Part shown: positions 18,151-26,879 of the stretch, one piece after another | Position numbering within the stretch: the first letter of the stretch is position 1 | How the letters are laid out: each line of letters opens with the position of its first letter | Assembly (NCBI GenBank): GCA_028339355.1 | Contig: JAOLBX010000001.1 | Coordinates: 154,968 to 218,967 of the forward strand | Length of the DNA stretch: 64,000 nucleotides | Source of the DNA: Bacteroidia bacterium | GTDB lineage: Bacteria > Bacteroidota > Bacteroidia > NS11-12g > UBA9320 | Reading direction: 5' to 3' | The notes under the pieces: generated by a model | Database searches by the model: none | What the model saw: the letters and a program-made list of their open reading frames with translations, nothing else | What the model was told of the DNA's origin: nothing | Made by a program: the position numbers and the translations under genes

Positions 18151-20442
18151 CTACTTACCTGGATCGTAGTAAAATGAACGAACGGTGTAATTATATTTAC
18201 GACCGCCTGACAATGTAACCGTCACATCAAAATTACTTTTGCTAGGTAGTGCTGTTTTCACGATTGCTGGCTTAAATACTAATGTAGGTGCTCCATACCC
18301 TCTTACAAACTTTTCTACCGTTACATCTATAACTTTTCCGTCTTGTTTTACTTCCACCTTTGCGTCGTTCAAATCTCTATAAATAGAGAACGTCCAATTG
18401 CTAAACATCATTAGTTGAGGTACATCCCCTTGAGGTGGCCATGTCACCGGCAGATCCATATACTGGGCGGTATCTGTGCTACCACTATCATCCAATGCCC
18501 ATATTACAGCAATATTATCTGTGCTGCCATGTCCATATACTTTTCCATTCGGATAAAGTAACCATCTTCTGTTTCCAGCACTTGGATTTTTGTCATCCAT
18601 TATGTACGTCACCGCCATGGAGGTATTTGCATCTTTAATAAGAAGTGAGTGTTTAGCTGCATAGGCTCCCTCATTGGTCCAGCATCTCCAAGTTCGAGGT
18701 GGATCATGCTCTAGCTTATTATTGCTCATCATCATAAGAGCAGCCTCTTGACAATACTCATTTGTAGCCTCGTCAAACAATACTTCCGGCACCCCTGCAT
18801 TCCTTCTGAAATAATTGATTCTATTGGCAACTTTGCTTTGTATATCTATATCAATACTACCTGCGTTGCAGCCACTTCTATCTCCATTCCAAATATAAGG
18901 TGATATATTTTTTCCATCTATATCTTTACCCTTGGTTCTGGTCAAGAAGTAATTTTGATAGAAGTCTTCTTTGGCGATAAAACGAAGTCTGTCACTATGG
19001 TCTAACTCAGGAGCGTACTCCATTTGTTCTTTCATGATGTCCTTTGCTGTACTAAACCTATTTGCAGCGGTAAGCAGGCCAATATATTTATCGTTTATCG
19101 CTACAATTCTATCTTTATTATCTTTTGAGGAGTCTTTAGCAAATTCATCTTTCATCAACGAATACAGAGCACCTTGTTCATCTACATTGGTAGCTACCAC
19201 CTCTTTCTCCGCTATTACTTTAGCTCTTGTTTGTAGTAACTCATTGTTATTTGGATACTTGCTAATAGCCTGCTGCAGCACAAAACCTGCAAAGGGAAGA
19301 CTCTTTGTTTCAAAAGCATAGTTGGTTATTATATCCCATCTCTTTGCGATATCGTCGGAAGAATTAGAACTCGCTGTAGAACTTATATACTTATCAAGTA
19401 CATGTTTAGCAGTTTCTAAATGACTATAAGTCTGAAAATACTTTGATAATTTCCATAGTACATTTTCACTTTTCTTCTCTACAAAGACATCTGTATTTTT
19501 AATCAAACGATACTTTTTATGAGACGATTTAGCAACTTTTTCACGGACGAATTTATTAATTAATGTATCTGCATCAACTGTTTGATTAGCTACTATCTTG
19601 TTCTTTATCAAGTATATGTAAACTGAATTTTCTTTATGAAGAAAATCTTTATCAGTAGGTGAGTGTATCAATACTTCTTGCACATAATCAAGCATTAAAC
19701 TACTTGGTGGCATATCTTTTATTTGATCGAGAGTTACTTTACGCTCAAAGAAACTTAGCTTAGGATCATTATCAAATAACTTTCGACCTTCCACTATAAT
19801 ATATTTGGCACTATCATATTTGCCTGCATTCCAATACTTATCTGCAAAATAGACATATGGATCAACTGATTGTTCCTTGTCTAAAACATTGTTTTTGATA
19901 TCTTCAGCATACCACTGTAAAAGATTTTTAAATTTAGCTTCTCCTGTAGATGAATCTAAATACCCTATCGAACTCTTTCCAGACATCAGGTAAGCATATC
20001 TATTGGTACTATCTAGTTGATTTATTAGATTGTACATCTTTATAGCCTTAGCGAGCTTATTGATATTGTACTGCCCATCCGCCATATCAATTTGACGTTT
20101 TATTATTTCGTTTCTAACCTCTTCAAAATCATTCCAATCCTTCAACTCTTTATCTTTTTTCTTGCCCTTGAGCATATATTTCACAGCGAGTTTTACGGCA
20201 TCAGGGTTCTTATCAAAGTATAAATCATCTTTAGATAGCTCCACATATGCTTGAGATAGATAATAATATACTTCCGGTCTTTTCTTTAGATTTTTATCTT
20301 CCAATGCATCAAGACATAACTTTTCTAATCGTTTAAATTTACCGTCTTCAATAGCAAGTTCCATTTTATACGTTTGTGCATTCACAGAAGCGGCTAATCC
20401 CAATCCTATAAAGATAAATAAGGTTCTTAATAATGATTTCAT
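18151..20442 (-). CDS. Exported TPR-like protein with C-terminal CAP (SCP/PR-1) domain
   Basis: 763 aa. A signal peptide (MKSLLRTLFIFIGLGLAASVNAQ) precedes a helical region of about 500 residues with TPR-like repeats (YYYLSQAYVELSK, YVYFADKYWNAGKYDSAKYI). A CAP domain follows from about residue 550: KVANRINYFRRNAGVPEVLF, NEYCQEAALMMMSNNKLEHD, AYAAKHSLL, and NPSAGNRRWLLYPN. CAP proteins are secreted and bind lipid or ligand or act in the envelope; the TPR-CAP pairing here hints at a periplasmic or surface scaffold. It lies 17 bases after the monooxygenase-fold gene and 60 before the SBBP gene, so it belongs to the same run. Confidence 0.75.
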   Translation of the reverse strand: MKSLLRTLFIFIGLGLAASVNAQTYKMELAIEDGKFKRLEKLCLDALEDKNLKKRPEVYYYLSQAYVELSKDDLYFDKNPDAVKLAVKYMLKGKKKDKELKDWNDFEEVRNEIIKRQIDMADGQYNINKLAKAIKMYNLINQLDSTNRYAYLMSGKSSIGYLDSSTGEAKFKNLLQWYAEDIKNNVLDKEQSVDPYVYFADKYWNAGKYDSAKYIIVEGRKLFDNDPKLSFFERKVTLDQIKDMPPSSLMLDYVQEVLIHSPTDKDFLHKENSVYIYLIKNKIVANQTVDADTLINKFVREKVAKSSHKKYRLIKNTDVFVEKKSENVLWKLSKYFQTYSHLETAKHVLDKYISSTASSNSSDDIAKRWDIITNYAFETKSLPFAGFVLQQAISKYPNNNELLQTRAKVIAEKEVVATNVDEQGALYSLMKDEFAKDSSKDNKDRIVAINDKYIGLLTAANRFSTAKDIMKEQMEYAPELDHSDRLRFIAKEDFYQNYFLTRTKGKDIDGKNISPYIWNGDRSGCNAGSIDIDIQSKVANRINYFRRNAGVPEVLFDEATNEYCQEAALMMMSNNKLEHDPPRTWRCWTNEGAYAAKHSLLIKDANTSMAVTYIMDDKNPSAGNRRWLLYPNGKVYGHGSTDNIAVIWALDDSGSTDTAQYMDLPVTWPPQGDVPQLMMFSNWTFSIYRDLNDAKVEVKQDGKVIDVTVEKFVRGYGAPTLVFKPAIVKTALPSKSNFDVTVTLSGGRKYNYTVRSFYYDPGK

Positions 20443-20459
20443 TTATGTTACAATAATAT

Positions 20460-20744
20460 TTACTTTAATTTCAAACTCCAAGCCATAGGTTCTTCATCGA
20501 AGAGTACTTTTGTTTTAGGCCACACTTTTCCAAACAATTCTGACTTCCTGTAGGCATTTAAACTACTCTTATTCAGCCATGTACTATGAGTAAAGATAAC
20601 GTTTTCATCTTCCTCATCTTGGTATAATTTTAAATTTAATATGCCCGGCATGCAACCAATATCGTGTTTAATAGTTTCAAAAAAGGCTAAAAAACCAGCA
20701 GTTTCTTCAGGTTTGAAGGTCATTTTAACAAGACGCAGAATCAT
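20460..20744 (-). CDS. Antibiotic biosynthesis monooxygenase (ABM)-fold protein
   Basis: A 94-aa ferredoxin-like dimeric alpha/beta barrel protein. Motifs are LVKMTFKPEETAGFLAFFE, GCMPGILNLKLYQDEEDEN and the C-terminal STWLNKSSLNAYRKSELF, which is the W...AY..S pattern of ABM proteins. Most small family members have no proven reaction. It overlaps the SAM-hydrolase gene by four bases, so the two are translationally coupled. Confidence 0.75.
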   Translation of the reverse strand: MILRLVKMTFKPEETAGFLAFFETIKHDIGCMPGILNLKLYQDEEDENVIFTHSTWLNKSSLNAYRKSELFGKVWPKTKVLFDEEPMAWSLKLK

Positions 20745-21505
20745 ACTTTTTGAACAATTAGTGGTTTATATTTTCTTAGATTTAGCAGTTTTTCGGCACT
20801 GCTTTTTTTGATAGCAGCAACGAGATATCCGTGGTCTGAAAAATAACAAATCGGATCTCCTTCTCTCACATCAGAATAATTATTAGAAATACTTTCAACT
20901 ATACTATGTCTACTTAAGCTAATCTTAAAATCACTATCACTAACGAAAGACTCAAACTCATCCTTCGTAATATTGGTATATGAATTACCAAAATGATCCA
21001 CAAAAAGTACTGTTCCTCTCAATTCCTTATCATCTCGAACGGGATGTATGCGTGTTTTGGTATCTATTTTATCTGCTTTCCTAGCGATTTCATCCAAATT
21101 CTGGTTTTGCAGAAGCTTTGTAATAAATGGCAGATAGACATTTTGAATTTTTTGCTCGTAGCTCGCCGTAGGGATAAGGTAATAATTATTGAAATTTTCA
21201 CCAAAAATTAGACTTAAAATACCATTATCTGGGGCTAAAAAATAGTGATTATTGAATTTTGCAACGAGATGACCTTTATACGATGTGGCTACCACATTAG
21301 TAGCGAGTATATGAATGCTTCCATCTTCAAAATCGCTGAACACCATACTACTTAAGTAAGCAGCTTCTACAATATCAAACGGCTCTATCCTACTCGTTAT
21401 TTCGATAAAAGGCAACTCAATTTTCGCCTTATACATCGCTCCCCTGAAAGAAGCCATATAGTGGCTATCCGCCCCAAAATCACTTAAAAAAGTAAGTACC
21501 GACAA
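20741..21505 (-). CDS. SAM hydrolase / SAM hydroxide adenosyltransferase (DUF62)
   Basis: 254 aa. The family N-terminus (TLTTDFG..Y.G..KG in relatives) appears as VLTFLSDFGADSHYMASFRG, with FLAPDNGILSL (the PDNG motif) near residue 105 and FVDHFGNSYTNI in the C-terminal barrel. The enzyme splits S-adenosyl-L-methionine to adenosine and methionine using water or hydroxide. I place the start at TTG 21505 because the longer frame adds 20 residues not seen in the family. It diverges from phoH with a 66-base gap. Confidence 0.85.
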   Translation of the reverse strand: MSVLTFLSDFGADSHYMASFRGAMYKAKIELPFIEITSRIEPFDIVEAAYLSSMVFSDFEDGSIHILATNVVATSYKGHLVAKFNNHYFLAPDNGILSLIFGENFNNYYLIPTASYEQKIQNVYLPFITKLLQNQNLDEIARKADKIDTKTRIHPVRDDKELRGTVLFVDHFGNSYTNITKDEFESFVSDSDFKISLSRHSIVESISNNYSDVREGDPICYFSDHGYLVAAIKKSSAEKLLNLRKYKPLIVQKV

Positions 21506-21552
21506 TGTTAAATATTTAGCTATTTTAGCCGACGAAAATAACGACAGAACAC

Positions 21553-21560
21553 TACATTTG
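21553..21560 (+). promoter_or_regulatory. -7 box TACATTTG directly before phoH
   Basis: A perfect TAnnTTTG, 11 bases before the TTG start. It overlaps the palindrome TTTGTACAAA (21557-21566). A TATTTTCG variant on the minus strand (21533-21540) may serve the divergent SAM-hydrolase gene. Confidence 0.55.
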
Positions 21561-21571
21561 TACAAAATACA

Positions 21572-22504
21572 TTGGCAGAACGAAAATATTTAATTGAAGA
21601 GATAGATCCTTCTCGTTTTTTTGGACCCTACAATAGTTACTTTAAAGTTTTTAAAGCAAAGTACCCCGCTCTTTCATTATCGAGCAGAGGTGGAGAAATC
21701 ACAATAAAAGGAGAAGATTATCAGACAGATGAATTTATAAAAGTTGTAGAATCAATCGTAAAATACTTAAAAATAAACAAGCAGGTGAGCCTAGGAGATA
21801 TAGAAAGAGTGGTGCAAGGAGAGGAAAATCCTAAAACAGCTGAGAACGGAATAATTATACACGGACAAAGCGGGAAGGTAATATCTGCTCGCACCAAAAA
21901 CCAACAAGAGTTGGTTGACAAGGTTTACAAAAACGACTTGGTTTTTGCTATTGGTCCGGCCGGTACTGGCAAAACATATACCGCAGTAGCTCTAGCGGTT
22001 AGAGCTCTAAAAAATAAGGAAGTAAAAAAAATAATCTTGTGTAGACCTGCGGTAGAGGCTGGCGAGAGTCTTGGATTTTTGCCAGGTGATATGAAGGATA
22101 AAGTGGACCCCTATCTACGCCCTTTGTATGATGCTTTAGGAGATATGATACCTGTTGAAAAATACAAAGCGTATATAGAGAAAGGCATCATAGAAGTAGC
22201 ACCTCTAGCTTTTATGCGTGGCCGTACTCTTAATAATTGTTTCGCCATACTAGACGAAGGCCAAAATGCTACCAACACCCAACTAAAAATGTTCCTTACC
22301 CGAATGGGGCCCATATCAAAGGTGGTAGTGACTGGAGATTTGACTCAAATAGATCTGCCGCCAAGAATAGCCAGTGGGCTAGAACCTGCTCTCAATATGC
22401 TCAAAGGAGTAAAAGGAATCGGTATTGTAAAATTAAACGAAAATGATGTTGTTCGCCATCGACTGGTAAAAGACATTATTAAGGCATACAATAAAGGAAC
22501 ATAG
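21572..22504 (+). CDS. PhoH-family ATPase (PhoH-like)
   Basis: 310 aa. The C-terminal two thirds are the PhoH P-loop domain: Walker A AIGPAGTGKTYTAVALAV, the segment RPAVEAGESLGFLPGDM, Walker B CFAILDEGQNA, and VVTGDLTQIDLP. The N-terminal part (residues 1-100) matches the extension of the ybeZ/PhoH-like branch, linked to ribosome and RNA metabolism. The start is TTG (MAERKYLIEEIDPSRFFGPY), supported by a perfect -7 box 11 bases upstream; no ATG is suitable. Confidence 0.92.
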   Translation: MAERKYLIEEIDPSRFFGPYNSYFKVFKAKYPALSLSSRGGEITIKGEDYQTDEFIKVVESIVKYLKINKQVSLGDIERVVQGEENPKTAENGIIIHGQSGKVISARTKNQQELVDKVYKNDLVFAIGPAGTGKTYTAVALAVRALKNKEVKKIILCRPAVEAGESLGFLPGDMKDKVDPYLRPLYDALGDMIPVEKYKAYIEKGIIEVAPLAFMRGRTLNNCFAILDEGQNATNTQLKMFLTRMGPISKVVVTGDLTQIDLPPRIASGLEPALNMLKGVKGIGIVKLNENDVVRHRLVKDIIKAYNKGT

Positions 22505-22749
22505 CTCAACGTATTTTCAAAATTGGCTTGAGGTCTTTAAAACACATTTTTATTCTTCAAGTAAATTGAGAATATGCCAAGAAAATGACCTTCTCTACTT
22601 CGTTAATTATTGAAAAATATTTTTGTGTTTTTTATAAAAAAAAGCTAGACTTTAGGCAGTTTAACTATTACAACCTAATTTACTGTATATCAATCACATA
22701 GCCACAACACAAAACACCTATTTGAAAACTATCTAAATTGAAAAAATGT

Positions 22750-22766
22750 GCATATCTAGAATATGC
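22750..22766. promoter_or_regulatory. Palindrome upstream of actA, possible operator
   Basis: GCATAT-CTAGA-ATATGC, a perfect 6-bp inverted repeat with a 5-base spacer, ends 17 bases before the actA -7 box, so it covers the -33 region. A dimeric regulator binding here could block or help polymerase. It does not match the FNR consensus. Confidence 0.45.
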
Positions 22767-22783
22767 TCATTTTAGAGGGTTCT

Positions 22784-22791
22784 TATATTTG
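22784..22791 (+). promoter_or_regulatory. -7 box TATATTTG for the actA-F operon
   Basis: A perfect TAnnTTTG, 28 bases before the actA ATG. It implies a leader of about 20 bases for the operon. Confidence 0.6.
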
Positions 22792-22819
22792 CAGCTGTGT
22801 GAAAAACACAAACCACTGA

Positions 22820-23749
22820 ATGTATAAACCAAAAACACAAATCGCCCTATCGGCAATCTTTACATCAATTAGCACTTTATCATTTTCAAATAATAATATG
22901 TCATCATTTTATTCAGAATCAACGTTTCTAGCGTTGATTATCCTATCGGTAGTATTGGCTGCTATTGCAGCGTTACTATTTGGTATCAAGAGACACTTGA
23001 CTTCTATGAATCAAGAAAAACTAGGAGTAGAAGACGAACCTTCTTTCTATGCTAGTAAGATTAAACCTGTAATTGATGGATGGAACCCTACCATTGCTAC
23101 TCTAGCAATTGCGGGAATACTTCTAGTCGTACTAGGAGCATTTGGTTACAAGTTTGGAATGGATGAAGTAGGTGCTCAGCAAGGATATGCCCCTACTCAG
23201 CCTATCAATTTTTCTCACAAAATACATGCTGGTCAGTATGAAATAGATTGTAAGTATTGCCATAGCACAGTAGAAAAATCTAAATCTGCAAGTATTCCAT
23301 CTCTCAATACATGTATGAACTGTCATAAGTATGTGAAAGCTGATGAGAAATACAATGGAAAGACTTCACCAGAAATTCAAAAAATATACAACGCTATTGG
23401 TTTTGATGGTGATAACATGGAGTACATAAAAGATTACAAGCAAAAGCCTATCGAATGGGTTCGTATTCATAACCTTCCAGATTTGGCCTACTTCAACCAC
23501 TCTCAACACGTAGTAGTAGGTAAAGTAGAATGTCAAACTTGTCACGGTCCTATTCAAGAAATGGACAAAGTAGAGCAATTTTCTACCCTACAAATGGGAT
23601 GGTGCATTGACTGTCATAAGGAGCGTGGTATAGACTCAGAAAACAACAATTACTACGAGGAAGTGCACAAGAATATGCAAGCAGAAGGAAAAGATTATAT
23701 CACCGTTGCGGAAAATGGTGGTCTTGAGTGTTCTAAGTGTCATTATTAA
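22820..23749 (+). CDS. actA: Alternative complex III subunit A, pentahaem cytochrome c
   Basis: 309 aa. An N-terminal stretch is followed by two hydrophobic helices (about residues 33-56 and 90-112) and a periplasmic domain with five CxxCH haem sites: CKYCH, CMNCH, CQTCH, CIDCH and CSKCH. Five haems match ActA of the alternative complex III (MFIcc), a menaquinol:electron-acceptor oxidoreductase that replaces cytochrome bc1 in many Bacteroidota. ActA passes electrons from the Fe-S/quinol module to the monohaem subunit. It is the first gene of actABCDEF; all gaps in the operon are 1-23 bases. Confidence 0.93.
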   Translation: MYKPKTQIALSAIFTSISTLSFSNNNMSSFYSESTFLALIILSVVLAAIAALLFGIKRHLTSMNQEKLGVEDEPSFYASKIKPVIDGWNPTIATLAIAGILLVVLGAFGYKFGMDEVGAQQGYAPTQPINFSHKIHAGQYEIDCKYCHSTVEKSKSASIPSLNTCMNCHKYVKADEKYNGKTSPEIQKIYNAIGFDGDNMEYIKDYKQKPIEWVRIHNLPDLAYFNHSQHVVVGKVECQTCHGPIQEMDKVEQFSTLQMGWCIDCHKERGIDSENNNYYEEVHKNMQAEGKDYITVAENGGLECSKCHY

Positions 23750-23772
23750 TTATTAAAGAGAAAAAGTAAATC

Positions 23773-26700
23773 ATGTCTTCAAATAAATATTGGAAAGGTG
23801 TAGAAGAGTTAGAGCAAACACAGGAGTTTGTAACTTCTAATGCCAATGAATTTTCAGAAGGATTACCATTAGAAAAAGTTTTTGCTAATGATGACTCTAC
23901 CAGAGCTAATCGTAGAGACTTTTTAAAGTACTTCGGTTTTGGATTAGGAGCGGTAACACTTGCTGCTTGTAACAAAACACCTGTAAGAAAGGCAATACCT
24001 TATACTGAGAAACCAGATAATGTAACTCCTGGAGTCCCATTGTACTATGCTAGTAGCTCAGTAAGTAATGCTGAAGGTTTTCCTGTACTTGTAAAAGTAC
24101 GTGAAGGTCGGCCTATCAAGTTTGAACCAAATAAAGAAGCTTCTTACTTTGGAGGTGGTTTAGATGGCCTTGGTCATTCAGCCATTCTTTCTTTGTATGA
24201 TACCAATAGACTCAAAGGTGCTATGGTAGCTGGCAAAAGAAAAACAGTAGCCTGGGCAGATTTTGACAAAGAAGTAGTAAGTGCATTATCTAATGTGAGT
24301 GCATCTGGCAAATCTATCGCTGTGATTAAGAGCGGCAATACTAGCCTTGTTACGAATCAAGCTATTACTGATTTCGGTGCCAAATACGCTAACGTAGAGG
24401 TAATATCTTACGAACCGATATCTTACTCGGGAATAACAAGAGCTAACAATACGGCATTTGGAAGTGCTGTCATACCCGCATACAATTTTCAAAATGCTGA
24501 TGTTGTTGTAAGTTTTGGAGCAGATTTCTTAGGAACTTGGATAAGCCCTATTAAATTCCACTCCGACTATAGCAAAAACAGAGTGCCTAAAGATGGTAAA
24601 ATGTCTAAGCACTATCAGTTTGAATCATTGATGTCTCTAACAGGTGCTAATGCAGATGTGCGAGTGCCTATGAAAATGAGTAATGTAGGTCAACACCTGA
24701 TTGCTTTATATAGAGAACTGGGTGGAGCTACCGCAGAAACAGGTATGGAAGTAGCAGGCAACAATATTAGACAAGCCGCAGCTGAGCTTAAAGCAGCAGG
24801 AAGCAGAAGTTTAGTAGTGTGTGGTAGTAATAACGAGGAAGATCAATTGTTAGTAAATGCTATCAATGTAATGCTTGGTAACTATGGTACTACTATAGAT
24901 ACTACAAACTATTACAAAGGCCAAAGTGCTGATGAAGCATCTTTCAATGCCTTTGTAGAATCAGCCGAAGCTGGAAAATATGGTGCAGTTATCACTATTG
25001 ATGCTAACCCTTCTTATTCTAATATAGAAGCAGCTGCTGCATTTGCTAAGATACCAACTCGTATAAGTACTTCAATTACCTTAGACGAGACATCAGAAGC
25101 CGCTACTCACATAGCTACTGGATTACATCCATTAGAATCTTGGGATATAAAAGAACCTTACAAAGGAAGATTCGTATTGTCTCAACCTACTATTTCTCCT
25201 GTTTTTGAAGGAAGACATTCTGCTAGCTCTTTGTTAGCATGGTCGGGAGTAGATGTATCAGATAAAGACGAATTGTCTTACGCATACGCATATACTAAAA
25301 GCGTATTTGAAAACACTGTAGATGGAGATTTCAACAAAGCAGTAGAAAACGGTCTTGTAGAGAAAATATCAGCTGTTAGCGTTCCTTCATTGAATGTGAC
25401 TACCGGAGGAATCATAAGCGACATTACTAGTCGTAAAAAGACAGAAAGCGAACTTATACTTTACCAAAAAGTAGGTGTAAGAGATGGTGCATACGGTAAT
25501 ACTCCTTGGGCTCACGAAATGCCAGATCCTGTCAGTAAGGTAACTTGGGATAATTATCTAAGCGTTTCTATGCCAGACGCCAAATCAAATGGATGGGAAA
25601 ATGGAGATGTAATGTCTGTATCTACCTCTACAGGAAATATAGAAATACCTGTACTCATACAGCCTGGACAAACCAAAGGTACATATGGAATTGCATTAGG
25701 ATATGGAAGAATACTTCCTGAAAATGTTACCAATGATCTTAAAGACCTTGGTAAGAATGCTTATCCACTTGTAAACAACAAAGAAGGTTTTGCAGATTAC
25801 ATTTTGAATGGTGTAACTATAGAAAAGGTTGAAGGAGCTAGACAATATGAATTTGGTATTACTCAAACTCACTATTCTATAGAAGGTAGAGATATCATAA
25901 GAGAAGCAAGCTTAGACGCCTTCAGACAAGACCCGAAAGCAGGTCAACACGTTCACAAACCAAAACCTATTTCTCTATGGGACGATTACGATTACAGTAA
26001 AGGTCATCATTGGGGAATGGCAATCGACTTGAATGCTTGTACTGGATGTAGTGCATGTATCGTAAGTTGCAGTATAGAAAACAATGTACCGATAGTAGGT
26101 AGAGAAGAAGTAAGACGTAGAAGAGAAATGCACTGGTTGCGTATCGATAGATACTATAGTTTCGAAGCTCCTACCAAGCAAGATCTTAACTTAAGTATAG
26201 TTCACGGTGGAGATCAAACAGTAGAAGCTGGTGAAAATATGAGTAAAGAAAAGGTGATGGAAGCATATAGTGTCGCCACTGATTCTCATGATTATTACCA
26301 AAATGTACAAGTAGCTCATCAGCCTATGATGTGCCAGCACTGTGATAATGCTCCTTGTGAGACTGTTTGTCCAGTATTAGCTACTACACACAGTAGTGAA
26401 GGTCTTAATCAAATGACGTACAATAGATGTATTGGAACGAAGTATTGTGGTAATAACTGCCCGTACAAGGTTCGTAGATTTAATTGGTTCAGATTTAACG
26501 AAAACGAGAAGTTTGATTATCACTTCAGCAATGATTTAGGTAAAATGGTGATAAACCCAGATGTTACTGTTCGTTCTAGAGGTGTAATGGAGAAATGTAG
26601 TTTCTGTGTACAGCGTATACAATCAGCTAAGCTAACTGCTAAGAGAGATAACCGCAAAATGAAAGCGGATGAATTTACTACGGCTTGTGCTCAAACTTGT

Positions 26701-26874
26701 CCTTCTAACGCAATAGTTTTTGGTGACTTAAACGATGCGAATAGTGAGATATCTAAGTTATATAAAAACGATAGATCATATCATGTACTAGAAGAACTAG
26801 GTGTAAAACCAAGTGTACAGTATCTTACCAAAATAAGAAATAAGACAGAAACAACTAACCAAATAGCTCATTAA
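23773..26874 (+). CDS. actB: Alternative complex III subunit B, molybdopterin-like/Fe-S protein
   Basis: 1033 aa. A Tat motif (RANRRDFLKYFGFGLGAVTL, arginines near 47-48) is followed by a cysteine in TLAAC, so export with a lipid anchor is possible. Residues about 70-740 form a molybdopterin-oxidoreductase-like domain that in this family is thought to lack the cofactor. From about 755 there is a ferredoxin-like part with CTGCSACIVSC, CQHCDNAPCETVC, CIGTKYCGNNC and CSFCVQR plus CAQTC, enough for one 3Fe-4S and three 4Fe-4S clusters. It oxidises quinol with ActC and passes electrons to ActA/ActE. Confidence 0.93.
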   Translation: MSSNKYWKGVEELEQTQEFVTSNANEFSEGLPLEKVFANDDSTRANRRDFLKYFGFGLGAVTLAACNKTPVRKAIPYTEKPDNVTPGVPLYYASSSVSNAEGFPVLVKVREGRPIKFEPNKEASYFGGGLDGLGHSAILSLYDTNRLKGAMVAGKRKTVAWADFDKEVVSALSNVSASGKSIAVIKSGNTSLVTNQAITDFGAKYANVEVISYEPISYSGITRANNTAFGSAVIPAYNFQNADVVVSFGADFLGTWISPIKFHSDYSKNRVPKDGKMSKHYQFESLMSLTGANADVRVPMKMSNVGQHLIALYRELGGATAETGMEVAGNNIRQAAAELKAAGSRSLVVCGSNNEEDQLLVNAINVMLGNYGTTIDTTNYYKGQSADEASFNAFVESAEAGKYGAVITIDANPSYSNIEAAAAFAKIPTRISTSITLDETSEAATHIATGLHPLESWDIKEPYKGRFVLSQPTISPVFEGRHSASSLLAWSGVDVSDKDELSYAYAYTKSVFENTVDGDFNKAVENGLVEKISAVSVPSLNVTTGGIISDITSRKKTESELILYQKVGVRDGAYGNTPWAHEMPDPVSKVTWDNYLSVSMPDAKSNGWENGDVMSVSTSTGNIEIPVLIQPGQTKGTYGIALGYGRILPENVTNDLKDLGKNAYPLVNNKEGFADYILNGVTIEKVEGARQYEFGITQTHYSIEGRDIIREASLDAFRQDPKAGQHVHKPKPISLWDDYDYSKGHHWGMAIDLNACTGCSACIVSCSIENNVPIVGREEVRRRREMHWLRIDRYYSFEAPTKQDLNLSIVHGGDQTVEAGENMSKEKVMEAYSVATDSHDYYQNVQVAHQPMMCQHCDNAPCETVCPVLATTHSSEGLNQMTYNRCIGTKYCGNNCPYKVRRFNWFRFNENEKFDYHFSNDLGKMVINPDVTVRSRGVMEKCSFCVQRIQSAKLTAKRDNRKMKADEFTTACAQTCPSNAIVFGDLNDANSEISKLYKNDRSYHVLEELGVKPSVQYLTKIRNKTETTNQIAH

Positions 26875-26879
26875 TCAAT

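Larger units (their letters stand above)
22505..22819 (+). other. 315-bp AT-rich gap between phoH and the complex III operon
   Basis: No gene was found. It holds a possible distal promoter box TATTTTTG (22618-22625), the 17-bp palindrome at 22750-22766 and the -7 box of actA at 22784-22791. The AT content is high and no clear terminator for phoH was seen. Confidence 0.5.
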
